The notes: generated by a model not told the origin, from the letters alone. A stretch of DNA of 64,000 nucleotides from an uncultured Saprospiraceae bacterium (GCA_938015435.1 CALLPN010000004.1:1-64000), one strand, 5' to 3'. Shown: positions 18,625 through 27,860, counted from the stretch's first letter. Program-made: numbers and translations.

Positions 18625-18981
18625 TTATTTGCTGAGTTTAACTTTCAGTTCTGCCACAGTTGCTTTGCTATTACCTGCGAATACTTCGCCATCTATAATA
18701 GCTAGTGGCCGTTTGAGCATACTATATTCCTTAAGAATCCATGACCTGATATCCGATTCAGAAAGACGCTTATCCTTGAGACCTTCGGACTTATATATTC
18801 TCGCTCTCTTATTCATCAGATCCTCATACGAACCTCCAATAATCTTGTGGATATCATCCAATTCAGCAGCTGTAATATGTACTTTTTTGATGTCTTGGCG
18901 CACAATCGATTCTTCAGGTTGTACTTCTTTGAGGATACGCTTACATGTATCACATGTAGATAGATAAAATATCTTATTCAT
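18625..18981 (-). CDS. ArsC/Spx-family thioredoxin-fold protein
   Basis: A 118-residue protein of the ArsC/Spx/YffB group. The redox motif CDTC sits at residues 10-13 after the first strand (KIFYLSTCDTC), the middle has the helical VHITAAELDDIHKIIGGSYE and NKRARIYK region, and the C-terminal strand carries KRPLAIIDGEVFAGNS, which contains the conserved R-P pair. Members are glutathione-dependent arsenate reductases, RNA-polymerase-binding Spx proteins or uncharacterised YffB-type proteins; the sequence does not settle which. No arsenic genes are nearby. It is the upstream gene of an operon with hemF (1-base gap). Confidence 0.88.
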   Translation of the reverse strand: MNKIFYLSTCDTCKRILKEVQPEESIVRQDIKKVHITAAELDDIHKIIGGSYEDLMNKRARIYKSEGLKDKRLSESDIRSWILKEYSMLKRPLAIIDGEVFAGNSKATVAELKVKLSK

Positions 18982-19304
18982 ATTTGATAAATTGTATTCC
19001 GTAAATGTACAGACTTAGTATTCATTGAAAAAGAGTAACTCGCAATATGACCATGCTATGACGTGTTTTCAGTATGCAGTATGCTGTCTTTAGTATGCGG
19101 TATGCAGTTCTCAGTCTTCCTGCCTTTCTTACACACCTGCTTGACCACTTGCTTGACTGCCCACTAACTTTAATGCTGAATGTCTGCTAACTCTTACCTC
19201 GCAACTGATCACTGAAGACTGCCAACTCCTTACTTCCTACCGTTGACTGTCTACTGTTGACTTTTCCCTTAAAACGATTATCTTGTCGAGCTAATACATC
19301 GATT
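18982..19304. other. gene-free low-complexity interval
   Basis: Divergent spacer between the arsC-like and nucleoside phosphorylase genes. From about 19060 to 19260 it is built of short degenerate motifs such as CAGTATGC, TATGCAGT, TTGACT and ACTGCC in both orientations, which resemble slipped low-complexity DNA rather than coding sequence. No promoter box could be assigned. Confidence 0.55.
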
Positions 19305-20177
19305 ATGCGAATACCAGAATCAGAACTCATACTCAATCCAGATGGAAGTGTATATCACCTCAATCTATTACCACATCAGATCGCACACGATATCATTACT
19401 GTTGGTGATCCTGACAGAGTGGACTCCGTGACTCAGCATTTTGAGCGTATCGAGCACAGCGTACACAAAAGAGAATTTAAGACAGTAACTGGAATTTATG
19501 CTGGAAAGCGACTTACCGTCATATCCACAGGTATCGGTACTGATAATATTGATATCGTATTCAACGAGCTAGATGCTTTAGTAAATGTAGATCTAAAGAC
19601 TAGAAAGATTAAACCCGAATTGACTTCTTTAAGACTATATAGAATAGGTACATCTGGAGCGATTAGAGCTGACGTAGATATTGACAGCGTAATCATTAGT
19701 AGATATGCAATTGGACTAGATGGATTGATGAATTACTATCGACGCGATACGACTGATGCCGAGAATAGCATTGCGAAACAAGCCAAAACTATATTGAGCA
19801 AAGATCTTCCTAATGTAAACCCATACGGAGCAAGTGCATCTGCTACTTTAATATCGCAATATGGAGTGTTGGGTAGATTAGGTATTACTACGACAGCCAC
19901 TGGATTCTATGGACCACAAGGTAGAAGTATACGATTGACCAATAACTCTTCGGACTTTCTGGATGAGATCGCTACTGTAGCATATGATGGTATCCATGCT
20001 ACTAATCTAGAGATGGAAACTGCAGGTATATATGGTCTAGCATCTGCACTAGGCCACCATGCGATCTCATTGAATGCTATATTAGCCAATCGTGCGAATG
20101 GCGAATTTAGTAGTCAACCGAGTAATACTGTTAATGGATTGATTGTTAGCTTTTTGGAAATGTGGAAAACCAATTAG
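19305..20177 (+). CDS. nucleoside phosphorylase, uridine phosphorylase-like
   Basis: A 290-residue member of the PNP/UDP phosphorylase family, which cleaves nucleosides with phosphate in salvage. Visible landmarks are the phosphate-loop region HDIITVGDPDRVD, TVISTGIGTDNIDIVFNELD (family SxGxG block), LYRIGTSGAIRADVDIDSVI, and the ribose-binding NLEMETAGIYGLASALGH. I chose ATG 19305, giving MRIPESELILNPDGSVYHL, which matches family N-termini; a TTG at 19257 in frame is less likely. The stop overlaps the stop end of the convergent HTH gene by four bases. Nucleoside preference is not evident. Confidence 0.87.
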   Translation: MRIPESELILNPDGSVYHLNLLPHQIAHDIITVGDPDRVDSVTQHFERIEHSVHKREFKTVTGIYAGKRLTVISTGIGTDNIDIVFNELDALVNVDLKTRKIKPELTSLRLYRIGTSGAIRADVDIDSVIISRYAIGLDGLMNYYRRDTTDAENSIAKQAKTILSKDLPNVNPYGASASATLISQYGVLGRLGITTTATGFYGPQGRSIRLTNNSSDFLDEIATVAYDGIHATNLEMETAGIYGLASALGHHAISLNAILANRANGEFSSQPSNTVNGLIVSFLEMWKTN

Positions 20178-21193
20178 TTATAGGCCGCAAAGAGTAACTC
20201 GGTCTTTTTAGTAAAATTATAAATATCACCATTTATCACTTTAAAGAATTGTTGTCTATTACCTTGACCGACGGCGCTAATTTTTACGGATAAATTGATA
20301 ATATCTGATATCCAATTTTCAGCATGCTTGCAAATCCTTTGATCATCTGATCTCAAGTAATTAGGAGAATCATACTTATTATATAGTATCTTATAATCCT
20401 TTGATTTGATAAATATCAATTCGGAATTAACACTAAGTTCATTGACGTAAATCTCGACTGGACACAACTGTTCTTTATTTCCAAAAATAAACTTAATACC
20501 ACTAATTGAAATTTTCTCCATATACCTAACCATCTTGTCCATATCTGAAAGTATAGCATCAAGATCTTCTTTATTGTTAATTAGGCCTCCTTTAATGGCA
20601 TAATTAATCTGCATCATTGTCATTCGCATCATATCAGGATTCCAAATTTCTGTAGTTGGATATGAATGATAATAAGTTGTTACTTTTTTTACTACCTCAG
20701 CAAGTGATTTGTCCTTAGTAAAGATAGATGGATCGAAAGTATCGTTCATTCCTGGCATTCGCCAACTGGTTTTATTCCATATATACATCTTGAAATGCAA
20801 TAGATTGGGAAACTGAGTATAATAGAAGAAAGGGACTTCGTTGCATAGATAAAATCCATACAAATCAGCATATTCTGCATAGCGATTGAGATGCTGTAAT
20901 AGATTACTCCAATATTGAGAATAACTATCTGGAGCATATTTCAAAGCATCAGAATAGAAAGGGTACGGATCTTTATTATCTGAATTATCCGCAGATAGAA
21001 CTTTATCAAAAGAAACTTTGAAGTAAGTGCACAAGTCTCTAATCTCATTAAAAGTAAGCTTGGAATTGCATTGCATTTTCTTATATGCTCCTTGATGAGA
21101 TATCTTGAGGACCAGAGCTATCTCGTCCACTAATTTGTTTCCTTTCTGTACTTTCTCACTTAGTAATTTTATAAAATCCTTTTGTTCACCCAT
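20174..21193 (-). CDS. helix-turn-helix transcriptional regulator
   Basis: A 339-residue protein. Residues about 8-62 form an XRE/BetR-like HTH (LVDEIALVLKISHQGAYKKM, then SKLTFNEIRDLCTYFKVSFD), followed by a long mixed domain of unknown fold with many aromatic residues (YSQYWSNLLQHLNRYAEYAD). This architecture recurs in Bacteroidota as an orphan regulator with no known ligand. The C-terminal domain may be a sensor. A perfect 7-3-7 palindrome lies 44 bases upstream of the start, a candidate autoregulatory site. The gene is convergent with the phosphorylase gene, with a four-base overlap. Confidence 0.8.
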   Translation of the reverse strand: MGEQKDFIKLLSEKVQKGNKLVDEIALVLKISHQGAYKKMQCNSKLTFNEIRDLCTYFKVSFDKVLSADNSDNKDPYPFYSDALKYAPDSYSQYWSNLLQHLNRYAEYADLYGFYLCNEVPFFYYTQFPNLLHFKMYIWNKTSWRMPGMNDTFDPSIFTKDKSLAEVVKKVTTYYHSYPTTEIWNPDMMRMTMMQINYAIKGGLINNKEDLDAILSDMDKMVRYMEKISISGIKFIFGNKEQLCPVEIYVNELSVNSELIFIKSKDYKILYNKYDSPNYLRSDDQRICKHAENWISDIINLSVKISAVGQGNRQQFFKVINGDIYNFTKKTELLFAAYN

Positions 21194-21236
21194 ATACGCT
21201 CAGCTACTATTCATTTTATATTAAACCAAATACAAT

Positions 21237-21253
21237 TTATTCGTATCGAATAA
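21237..21253. promoter_or_regulatory. palindromic operator candidate upstream of HTH regulator
   Basis: TTATTCG (21237-21243), a TAT centre and CGAATAA (21247-21253) make a perfect 17-bp dyad, 44 bases from the start codon of the HTH gene at 21193. Length and symmetry suit a dimeric HTH repressor. Binding by the adjacent regulator is inference. Confidence 0.5.
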
Positions 21254-21643
21254 TAGCTTGCAATTATATAGTATTTAAAACTAAATTTATTCAAAATGTA
21301 TAATTTTAATAAAATAAATTGACTTAGAAATTCAATGTGGAGTTACTTTTAAGCTTTATTACATCTTGTATTATTGTTACTTGTAAGCTGTCGATAAGCA
21401 ACTCATTCTAAGTCATTACACTTCGAAACCAATGTGTTCATCGAACTAAGGAGACACAAAGATTATGTCTCTACCCTAGAGAAATTAGAAAATGCACTTT
21501 AATTCCCTTTACGCGAGTATCAATATGATTGGGTTCTTTGTCGATATTGCGGTAAATCACAAGATTGATTGAAAGCAACCATCGTCCATAAATATTTATT
21601 GAGATAAGATTTCATGGAGTAATGTATATAGTATTTCTGAAAT

Positions 21644-21680
21644 AAAAATGGGCAACACCTAAGAGGTATAGCCCATTTTT
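21644..21680. terminator. bidirectional terminator after accD
   Basis: AAAAATGGGC (21644-21653) and GCCCATTTTT (21671-21680) are perfect ten-base arms, with a smaller inner CACCT/AGGT pairing in the loop. The A and T flanks would allow termination in both directions; the minus-strand accD stop is 23 bases away. Confidence 0.85.
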
Positions 21681-21702
21681 ATTTATGTTATTTTCTATAA
21701 AA

Positions 21703-22563
21703 TTAACTTGCTTTCACTTCATCCTTCTTAAACATCACCAGCATATCATCTATACGCTCTTTAAGGTTAGATCTATGGACTATGAAGTCGAGGAATCCAT
21801 GGTCTAGCAAAAACTCAGATCTCTGGAAACCTTCTGGCAAATCTCTTTTGATAGTCTCTTTGATCACACGTGGACCAGCAAACCCTATCAAAGCGCCTGG
21901 CTCCGAGAAGTTGATATCTCCTAACATCGCATAAGACGCAGTTACTCCTCCCGTCGTGGGATCCGTCATGAATGAAAAGTATGGTACACCTGCTCTAGCT
22001 AATGCGGCTAATTTTGCTGAAGTTTTAGCCATTTGCATCAATGAATATGCCGCTTCCATCATACGAGCACCTCCAGACTTAGATATAATCATCAGCGGTA
22101 TCTTATGCTCTATACAATAGTCACATGCTTTGGCGATCTTCTCTCCAACCACTGATCCCATAGATCCTCCGATAAATGTAAAATCCATAGCTGCTATCAC
22201 CAGCGGTTTACGTCCTACTTTACCTTCTGCTACTTTCATAGCGTCTATCTCACCGAACTTACTATATGCTTTAGAGAGTCTATCCTCATATGTTTTGAGA
22301 TCGCTGAACTTTAGCATATCCTTAGCCAAGAGATCATCGAATAGCTCAGTATACTTACCATCGAATATCATCTCAAAATAGTCATTAGATCCAATACGAG
22401 TATGATAATCGCACTTAGGGCAGATGTAGAAATTTTCTCTCAGCTCCTTCATCGTAGTCATCTCAGCACAGCTTTTACACTTGTTCCAGAGACCATCAGG
22501 GGCTTCTTTCTTATTCTTAGTTGCTGTTTGTATTCCGTCTTTGAGTCTTTTAAACCAACCCAT
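21703..22563 (-). CDS. accD: acetyl-CoA carboxylase carboxyltransferase subunit beta
   Basis: A 286-residue AccD. With AccA it transfers the carboxyl group from biotin to acetyl-CoA to give malonyl-CoA, the first step of fatty-acid synthesis. The N-terminal zinc ribbon is complete (C29, C32, C48, C51 in WNKCKSC and YICPKCDYH). The crotonase-like domain has VIAAMDFTFIGGSMGSVVGE, SKSGGARMMEAAYSLMQM and FSFMTDPTTGGVTASYAMLG with the oxyanion glycines. Length is standard. It is transcribed alone, with a strong terminator after it. Confidence 0.97.
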   Translation of the reverse strand: MGWFKRLKDGIQTATKNKKEAPDGLWNKCKSCAEMTTMKELRENFYICPKCDYHTRIGSNDYFEMIFDGKYTELFDDLLAKDMLKFSDLKTYEDRLSKAYSKFGEIDAMKVAEGKVGRKPLVIAAMDFTFIGGSMGSVVGEKIAKACDYCIEHKIPLMIISKSGGARMMEAAYSLMQMAKTSAKLAALARAGVPYFSFMTDPTTGGVTASYAMLGDINFSEPGALIGFAGPRVIKETIKRDLPEGFQRSEFLLDHGFLDFIVHRSNLKERIDDMLVMFKKDEVKAS

Positions 22564-22840
22564 AATTGTTTCTTTTTTTGGTTTTACAAAGCCAATTCCA
22601 ACTAATTCGCTGAAATTTATGGTTCTCTTTGGGGAAAAAAGACCTAGATAATCGACTTTTAAAATAGAAAAGCTGAAAACAATAGACTTACTTTCCTATC
22701 TATCAAGGAAGTAGCCTCTCCAGCCCATTGTTAGCGAATAAACAATAAACGCTCTGGGGTAACTTGCTTTGTAAATGTATGAATTTTTGGCTAATCTTAG
22801 TGATTGATATACTATCTCAAGTAAATCATTCCCTTACTAG

Positions 22841-23869
22841 TTAATATCGATATCCTTTTACAGCATTAACGAATGCTTTTACACCATCCAATGGAGTATC
22901 TGGATATACACCGTGTCCAAGATTGACAATGTGATTTCCTCCCACTTTATTGATCAGATTGATCGCCTGTGCTTCTATCTCTTTATGACTCGCGTAGAGT
23001 ACACATGGATCTAGATTACCTTGGACTACCTGATCCGGACCTAACACTTTACGAATATAAGACATATCAGTGTTCCAGTCTACACCTATTACATTAGGTG
23101 ACATTGCTTGTATCTCAGGAAGACTAAACCATGCCCCTTTACTAAAAACTATCGTAGGTACTAATGGATTGATCGCCTCTACCATCTTACGTATATAAGG
23201 AATGCAGAACGTTTTATAAGTATGCTCATCTAATACTCCAGCCCAACTATCAAATATTTGTATCACATCTGCACCATGCGCAACTTTTTGTTTGAGGTAA
23301 GCAATAGTAGTGTCTGTAATCTTACTCAATAACTTATGAGCGAGCTCAGGCTCTTGGTACAGCATACGCTTAGGCTTAGAGAATGTCTTAGATCCACTTC
23401 CTTCTACCATATAACACATGAGTGTCCAAGGCGCACCGGCAAAACCGATTAATGGTACCCTTTCGTCTAATGCTTCTTTGGTTAAACTTAGACCTTGGTA
23501 GACATAGCTAAGCTTATCTGCTGCAGCTGATCCGGAGTCTAGCTTATCTATATCAGCCTCTGATTGGATCGTAGCTGGAAAATAAGGGCCTTTCTTCTCT
23601 ACCATCTCATACTCTAATCCCATACACTCTGGAATTACTAGTATATCCGAGAATATAATAGCGGCATCAACACCTAACTCGTCAACCGGCTGAATAGTCA
23701 CTTCTCTAACCAATTCTGGAGTAGTTACTAGTTCTATAAATCCACTTAGACTTGATCTTATCGCTCTATACTGAGGAAGTATTCTTCCTGCCTGACGCAT
23801 AAGCCATACAGGTGGTCGTTCCACTTTTTCACCAGCAATAGTCCTTAGAAGTAAGTCGTTCTTTATCAT
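22841..23869 (-). CDS. hemE: uroporphyrinogen decarboxylase
   Basis: A 342-residue HemE, which removes four acetate carboxyls from uroporphyrinogen III to form coproporphyrinogen III. It has the family signature PPVWLMRQAGRILPQYR near residues 19-35, the catalytic aspartate loop IIFSDILVIPECMGLEYEM, GFAGAPWTLMCYMVEGSGSK, and the C-terminal NLGHGVYPDTP. Length is normal. It is a single gene with a good Bacteroidota-type promoter 28-57 bases upstream, and is divergent from dapB. Its product feeds the enzyme encoded by hemF 4 kb away. Confidence 0.97.
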   Translation of the reverse strand: MIKNDLLLRTIAGEKVERPPVWLMRQAGRILPQYRAIRSSLSGFIELVTTPELVREVTIQPVDELGVDAAIIFSDILVIPECMGLEYEMVEKKGPYFPATIQSEADIDKLDSGSAAADKLSYVYQGLSLTKEALDERVPLIGFAGAPWTLMCYMVEGSGSKTFSKPKRMLYQEPELAHKLLSKITDTTIAYLKQKVAHGADVIQIFDSWAGVLDEHTYKTFCIPYIRKMVEAINPLVPTIVFSKGAWFSLPEIQAMSPNVIGVDWNTDMSYIRKVLGPDQVVQGNLDPCVLYASHKEIEAQAINLINKVGGNHIVNLGHGVYPDTPLDGVKAFVNAVKGYRY

Positions 23870-23897
23870 CTCCGTTTTGTCTAATTTATAAGTTTAA

Positions 23898-23926
23898 CAA
23901 AGGTAATTTTAAAAGTTAACCATCAA
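23898..23926 (-). promoter_or_regulatory. Bacteroidota-type promoter of hemE
   Basis: On the minus strand TTG (23924-23926), an 18-base spacer and TACCTTTG (23898-23905) match the Bacteroidota consensus TTTG/TTG-N18-20-TAnnTTTG. The -7 box lies about 28 bases from the hemE start codon, giving a short leader. Confidence 0.6.
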
Positions 23927-24105
23927 TTACTTTTGGTTTTCGGTTGGAGGGATTTTACATTGGTGTGATTATTAATTATACCTCGGCAGTTTCAGTATGT
24001 CTAGAGACGTACCACAACTTTCGTTCGTTCATCAATAAAACCAATTAATGATGATAGTAATAGTTTGAGAGCAGTTATATACATTTGAGTCAAAGAACAC
24101 TATAA

Positions 24106-24828
24106 ATGAAAATAGCGATAATCGGATACGGAAAGATGGGAAGAGCAATCGGCCAACTTGCTAAAAAGCAAGGTCATGAGATCGTTATCGCTATCAATAG
24201 TGCCAACAAACACAAGATCGATAACCTCAAAGAATACAATCCTGATGTGGCCATAGAGTTTTCCACTCCTTCTAGTGCTGTCAGTAATCTGGAGAAGCTT
24301 ATCGAACAGCAGATACCAGTGGTATGCGGTACTACTGCCTGGCATGATAAATATGATCATATCTGCAAATTGACCAACGATCATAAATCTGCCTTACTCT
24401 ACGCTTCCAACTATAGTGTCGGAATGAATCTCATGTTTCGTATGAATGAGCAACTGGCCAAAGTCATGAGTAAATTTGATACCTATAGTCCAAGCATAAC
24501 TGAGATACATCATATCCATAAGCTGGATGCACCCAGTGGTACTGCGGTGACACTAGCAGAGCAGATTATACAAGAGCAATCAGGCATAGATAACTGGGAA
24601 TTAGACAATACTAATGACAACTCTATATTGATCAATGCGGTTAGAGAAGGAGAAGTAATCGGTACACATCATGTACACTACAAGTCTGATATAGATGATA
24701 TTACTCTATCTCATATCGCACACAATAGAGATGGCTTTGTGGCTGGAGCGCTACTTGCTACTGAATACTTACATACAAGGAAAGGTATCTTTACTATGCA
24801 GGATGTATTATCTTGGGCCTTGAAATAA
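24106..24828 (+). CDS. dapB: 4-hydroxy-tetrahydrodipicolinate reductase
   Basis: A 240-residue DapB, which reduces 4-hydroxy-tetrahydrodipicolinate with NAD(P)H on the way to diaminopimelate and lysine. The nucleotide-binding start MKIAIIGYGKMGRAIGQLAK, the block VVCGTTAWHDKY, ASNYSVGMNL, and the catalytic EIHHIHKLDAPSGTAVTLAE are all present. The GHVTHYVHF-like substrate part reads GTHHVHY. A TACATTTG box at 24080-24087 could be a -7 element, but no well-spaced upstream TTTG was found. dnaG follows 21 bases later on the same strand, suggesting an operon. Confidence 0.97.
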   Translation: MKIAIIGYGKMGRAIGQLAKKQGHEIVIAINSANKHKIDNLKEYNPDVAIEFSTPSSAVSNLEKLIEQQIPVVCGTTAWHDKYDHICKLTNDHKSALLYASNYSVGMNLMFRMNEQLAKVMSKFDTYSPSITEIHHIHKLDAPSGTAVTLAEQIIQEQSGIDNWELDNTNDNSILINAVREGEVIGTHHVHYKSDIDDITLSHIAHNRDGFVAGALLATEYLHTRKGIFTMQDVLSWALK

Positions 24829-24849
24829 TTAATAATAGGATAAAATCCA

Positions 24850-26859
24850 TTGATAGATAAAACAACAGTAGATCAGATTCTTGAAGCTGCGCGTGTGGAA
24901 GAAGTTGTCGAAGACTTCGTTAATCTTAAGCGTCGTGGAGTCAATATGATAGGTAGGTGTCCATTTCATGATGAAAAGACGCCCTCATTTACTGTGTCTC
25001 CAAGTAAGAATATCTATAAGTGCTTTGGATGTGGTGAAGGTGGATTTCCGGTCAACTTTGTGATGACTCATGAGAATATGAGTTTTCCTGAGGCCCTTCG
25101 ATACTTAGCTAAGAAGTACAATATTGAAATCCAAGAAAAGGAGGTTTCTGCAGAAGAGCTAGCTGCGAGACAAGTAGCTGATTCTCTATATATTGTTAAT
25201 GACTATGCAAAGGATTACTTCGGCAATCAGTTATTCAATACTGATGAAGGAAAATCTGTTGGTCTTAGTTATTTTAAGAATAGAGGTTTTTTAGAGTCGA
25301 CTATAAAGAAATGGAACCTTGGATATACCAATGCCGATAGAGATGATTTTACGAGATCTGCTATCTCCAAATATTACAAGAAGGAACACCTCAAGACGCT
25401 AGGACTGACCTCTAGAAGTGATATAGATTTTTTCCGTAGTCGTGTCATGTTTGCGATACACAATCTCAGTGGTAAGGTGATCGCATTTGGTGGTCGTACA
25501 CTATCTAGTGACAAGAAGATACCGAAGTACATGAACTCTCCTGAGTCTGAGATATACAATAAATCTCGGTCTCTATATGGTCTTTATTTTGCGAAGACTG
25601 CCATCCGAAAAGCGGATGAGTGTATCATGGTGGAAGGTTACACTGATGTAATTACACTTCATCAAAATCAAGTAGAAAATGTAGTGGCCTCTTCTGGTAC
25701 TTCATTGACTTCTGGTCAGATTCACTTAGTGAGTCGATATACATCCAACATGAAGATCATCTATGATGGTGATCCTGCAGGTATAAAGGCGGCCCTTAGA
25801 GGTGTAGATCTAGTACTGGAACATGATATGAATGTCAAGATCGTAATGCTTCCCACAGGCGAAGATCCTGATAGCTTTATGAAGGCAAAAGGGACGGAAG
25901 GGTTCAAAGAGTATCTAGCTGAGAATGAAAAGGATTTCTTATTCTTTAAGATTGAGTTATTGATGGCCGATGCTGGCAATGACCCTATCAAGAAGACTAT
26001 AGTCATGAAAGATATTGTCGGTAGTATCGCCAAGATTCCTGATCAACTGAAACGTGCTGTATATCTGCAGGAGACAAGTCGAGTACTCAATGTAGATGAA
26101 GCGATCCTTTTATCTGAGACTGCTAAGATCATTAAGAAAGATCTTAAGAAAAAGGATATAGACAATAGAAGAAAAAACAATAAAAGCAATAGTAACCATC
26201 CTAAACCTACATTATCGGCACCTGGTGCATCAGGAGAAGAAGAGTTCTTCCCTATGGATGATGGTGAAGCGCCGCCGCCTGGAGGATTTGGTGAGCAGAG
26301 TGCTGCGCCCCCCATACTTGATGATGAATATCAGGAAAAAGACATCATCCGAATACTAGTAAATCATGGTGCTCTTATCTACGATGAAGAAGAAGGTACT
26401 TCAGTGGGACAACATATAGTAGCACACGTAAGAGATGATATAGATAAAATCGATAATCCGATATATAAGACCATGCTAGAGATGGCAATCAAAGCCATAG
26501 ATTCTGGAGATAAAGTAACTGCCGAACTATATGCCAATACCCAGGATGCCAAAATGAGTAGTATTGCTGTAGAACTTATGGCTGATCCATACACATATGC
26601 GGATTGGGAACAGAAAGGAGTATTCTTACAAACTCAAAAACCGCCAGATGAGAATCAAGTATTAGATACGGATCAAGCAATTTTAAGATTTCGATTAGTA
26701 AAAATCAAAAAACTAATAGATATTGTAGAGAATACGATTAAAGAATTTCCGGTCGACCAAAATGGCTCGGAAGAATTTATGCTCAACATGAAAGTATTCA
26801 TTAAACTGAAAGACGAAAGAAATTCAATCGCGAAAGAACTTAATGCTGTAATTTTTTAA
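24850..26859 (+). CDS. dnaG: DNA primase
   Basis: A 669-residue DnaG, which makes RNA primers at the replication fork with the DnaB helicase. The zinc-binding domain is complete (C37, H40, C58, C61 in RCPFHDEKTPSF and YKCFGCGEGG). The catalytic TOPRIM core has MVEGYTDVITLHQ (near residue 258) and IYDGDPAGIKAALRG (near 307). Residues about 440-500 are a charged, proline-rich linker before the helicase-binding C-terminal domain. The start is TTG at 24850: it gives MIDKTTVDQILEAARVEEVV, which matches primase N-termini exactly. It lies between dapB and SemiSWEET with gaps of 21 and 10 bases. Confidence 0.97.
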   Translation: MIDKTTVDQILEAARVEEVVEDFVNLKRRGVNMIGRCPFHDEKTPSFTVSPSKNIYKCFGCGEGGFPVNFVMTHENMSFPEALRYLAKKYNIEIQEKEVSAEELAARQVADSLYIVNDYAKDYFGNQLFNTDEGKSVGLSYFKNRGFLESTIKKWNLGYTNADRDDFTRSAISKYYKKEHLKTLGLTSRSDIDFFRSRVMFAIHNLSGKVIAFGGRTLSSDKKIPKYMNSPESEIYNKSRSLYGLYFAKTAIRKADECIMVEGYTDVITLHQNQVENVVASSGTSLTSGQIHLVSRYTSNMKIIYDGDPAGIKAALRGVDLVLEHDMNVKIVMLPTGEDPDSFMKAKGTEGFKEYLAENEKDFLFFKIELLMADAGNDPIKKTIVMKDIVGSIAKIPDQLKRAVYLQETSRVLNVDEAILLSETAKIIKKDLKKKDIDNRRKNNKSNSNHPKPTLSAPGASGEEEFFPMDDGEAPPPGGFGEQSAAPPILDDEYQEKDIIRILVNHGALIYDEEEGTSVGQHIVAHVRDDIDKIDNPIYKTMLEMAIKAIDSGDKVTAELYANTQDAKMSSIAVELMADPYTYADWEQKGVFLQTQKPPDENQVLDTDQAILRFRLVKIKKLIDIVENTIKEFPVDQNGSEEFMLNMKVFIKLKDERNSIAKELNAVIF

Positions 26860-26869
26860 AAACCTAATT

Positions 26870-27124
26870 ATGGCTTGGATAGAGATACTAGGATACTTTG
26901 CTGCATTTTGCACAACGATTTCATTCTTACCACAAACAATTAAAACAATCAAAACGAAAGATACTTCTGGTCTATCGCTATCTATGTATCTGCTGTTTTT
27001 TATCGGAGTAGGAAGCTGGTTTATTTATGGTTTCGTAATATCTAACTACCCTCTCTTGATTGCCAATGGCATCACTTTATTCCTTTCAGGCATTATCCTT
27101 TTGATGAAAATAAAGTATAAATAA
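26870..27124 (+). CDS. SemiSWEET-family sugar transporter
   Basis: An 84-residue inner-membrane protein with three transmembrane helices (residues about 5-22, 38-58 and 62-80). The family PQ motif is at residues 21-22 (FLPQTIKTIKTKDTSGLSLS, with the conserved K-T-S-G-L-S run after it). Such half-transporters dimerise to move sugars down their gradient. It follows dnaG by 10 bases and is probably the last gene of the dapB-dnaG operon. Its stop codon lies inside the first copy of the 160-bp tandem repeat. Confidence 0.92.
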   Translation: MAWIEILGYFAAFCTTISFLPQTIKTIKTKDTSGLSLSMYLLFFIGVGSWFIYGFVISNYPLLIANGITLFLSGIILLMKIKYK

Positions 27125-27755
27125 AATGTTCTTGATAATCGTTGCATTCGATATTCACTATTAAATTATAGATCAAGAACATTCAATTCATTTGCGTATT
27201 AATTAAATTCAATAATTATTTCTGATCGTTAAGACTACCCATAAATCAGATACATCTATGACAATCGCTACTTTCATTAAATAAAATGTTCTTGATAATC
27301 GTTGCATTCGATATTCATTATTAAATTATAGATCAAGAACATTCAATTCATCTGCCTATTAATTAAATTCAATAATTATTTCTGATCGTTAAGACTACCC
27401 ATAAATCAGATACATCTATCACAATCGCTACTTTCATTAAATCAAAATGTTCTTGATAATCGTTGCATTCGATATTCACTATTAAATTATAGATCAAGAA
27501 AATTCAATTCATCTGCCTATTAATTAAATTCAATAATTATTTCTGATCATTAAGACTACCCATAAATCAGATACATCTATCACAATCGCTACTTTCATTA
27601 AATCAAAATGTTCTTGATAATCGTTGCATTCGATATTCACTATTAAATTATAGATCAAGAACATTCTATTCATTTGCCTATTAATTAAATTCAATAATTA
27701 TTTCTGATCGTTAAGACTACCCATAAATCAGATACATCTATGACAATCGCTACTT
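27123..27755. repeat. four tandem copies of a 160-161 bp repeat
   Basis: Copies begin at 27123, 27283, 27444 and 27605; the last stops at about 27755, where similarity ends abruptly. They differ by only a few substitutions. Each copy starts with AATGTTCTTGAT and, about 35 bases on, has the exact reverse complement ATCAAGAACATT (27125-27136 and 27172-27183 in copy 1; copy 3 has one changed base in the second arm). A second small inverted pair, TCTGAT and ATCAGA, lies further in. Copy homology starts in the last codon or so of the SemiSWEET gene. No reading frame of useful length is present. It is not CRISPR-like, as there are no spacers. Confidence 0.95.
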
Positions 27756-27860
27756 ACTATAATTTAAATTGTTTCTGATTAAGGAGATTGCACACATTTA
27801 TCAGTAAACAAAGACATTCATTATTGTAATTATAGTCACTGTCAATCTTAAAATAGAAGA

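Larger units (their letters stand above)
21194..21702. other. intergenic region with regulatory palindrome and terminator
   Basis: Apart from the palindrome at 21237-21253 and the terminator at 21644-21680, no gene is seen. A short stretch around 21511-21570 reads EYQYDWVLCRYCGKSQD before a stop, with a CxxC spacing like a transposase zinc ribbon, but it is too short to call. Confidence 0.5.

Noticed and set aside
19060-19260. Regulatory array of TATGCAGT-like sites
   Set aside because: The motifs are degenerate, in both orientations and irregularly spaced, which fits low-complexity drift better than binding sites.
21511-21570. Transposase zinc-ribbon remnant (EYQYDWVLCRYCGKSQD)
   Set aside because: One CxxC in a 20-codon stretch flanked by stops is too little. 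No inverted repeats or further homologous segments were seen.
24064-24087. Full promoter for dapB from TTTG and TACATTTG
   Set aside because: The spacer is 12 bases instead of about 18-20, so only the -7 box was mentioned.
27123-27755. CRISPR array
   Set aside because: The units are contiguous 160-bp repeats with no unique spacers, and no cas genes are near.
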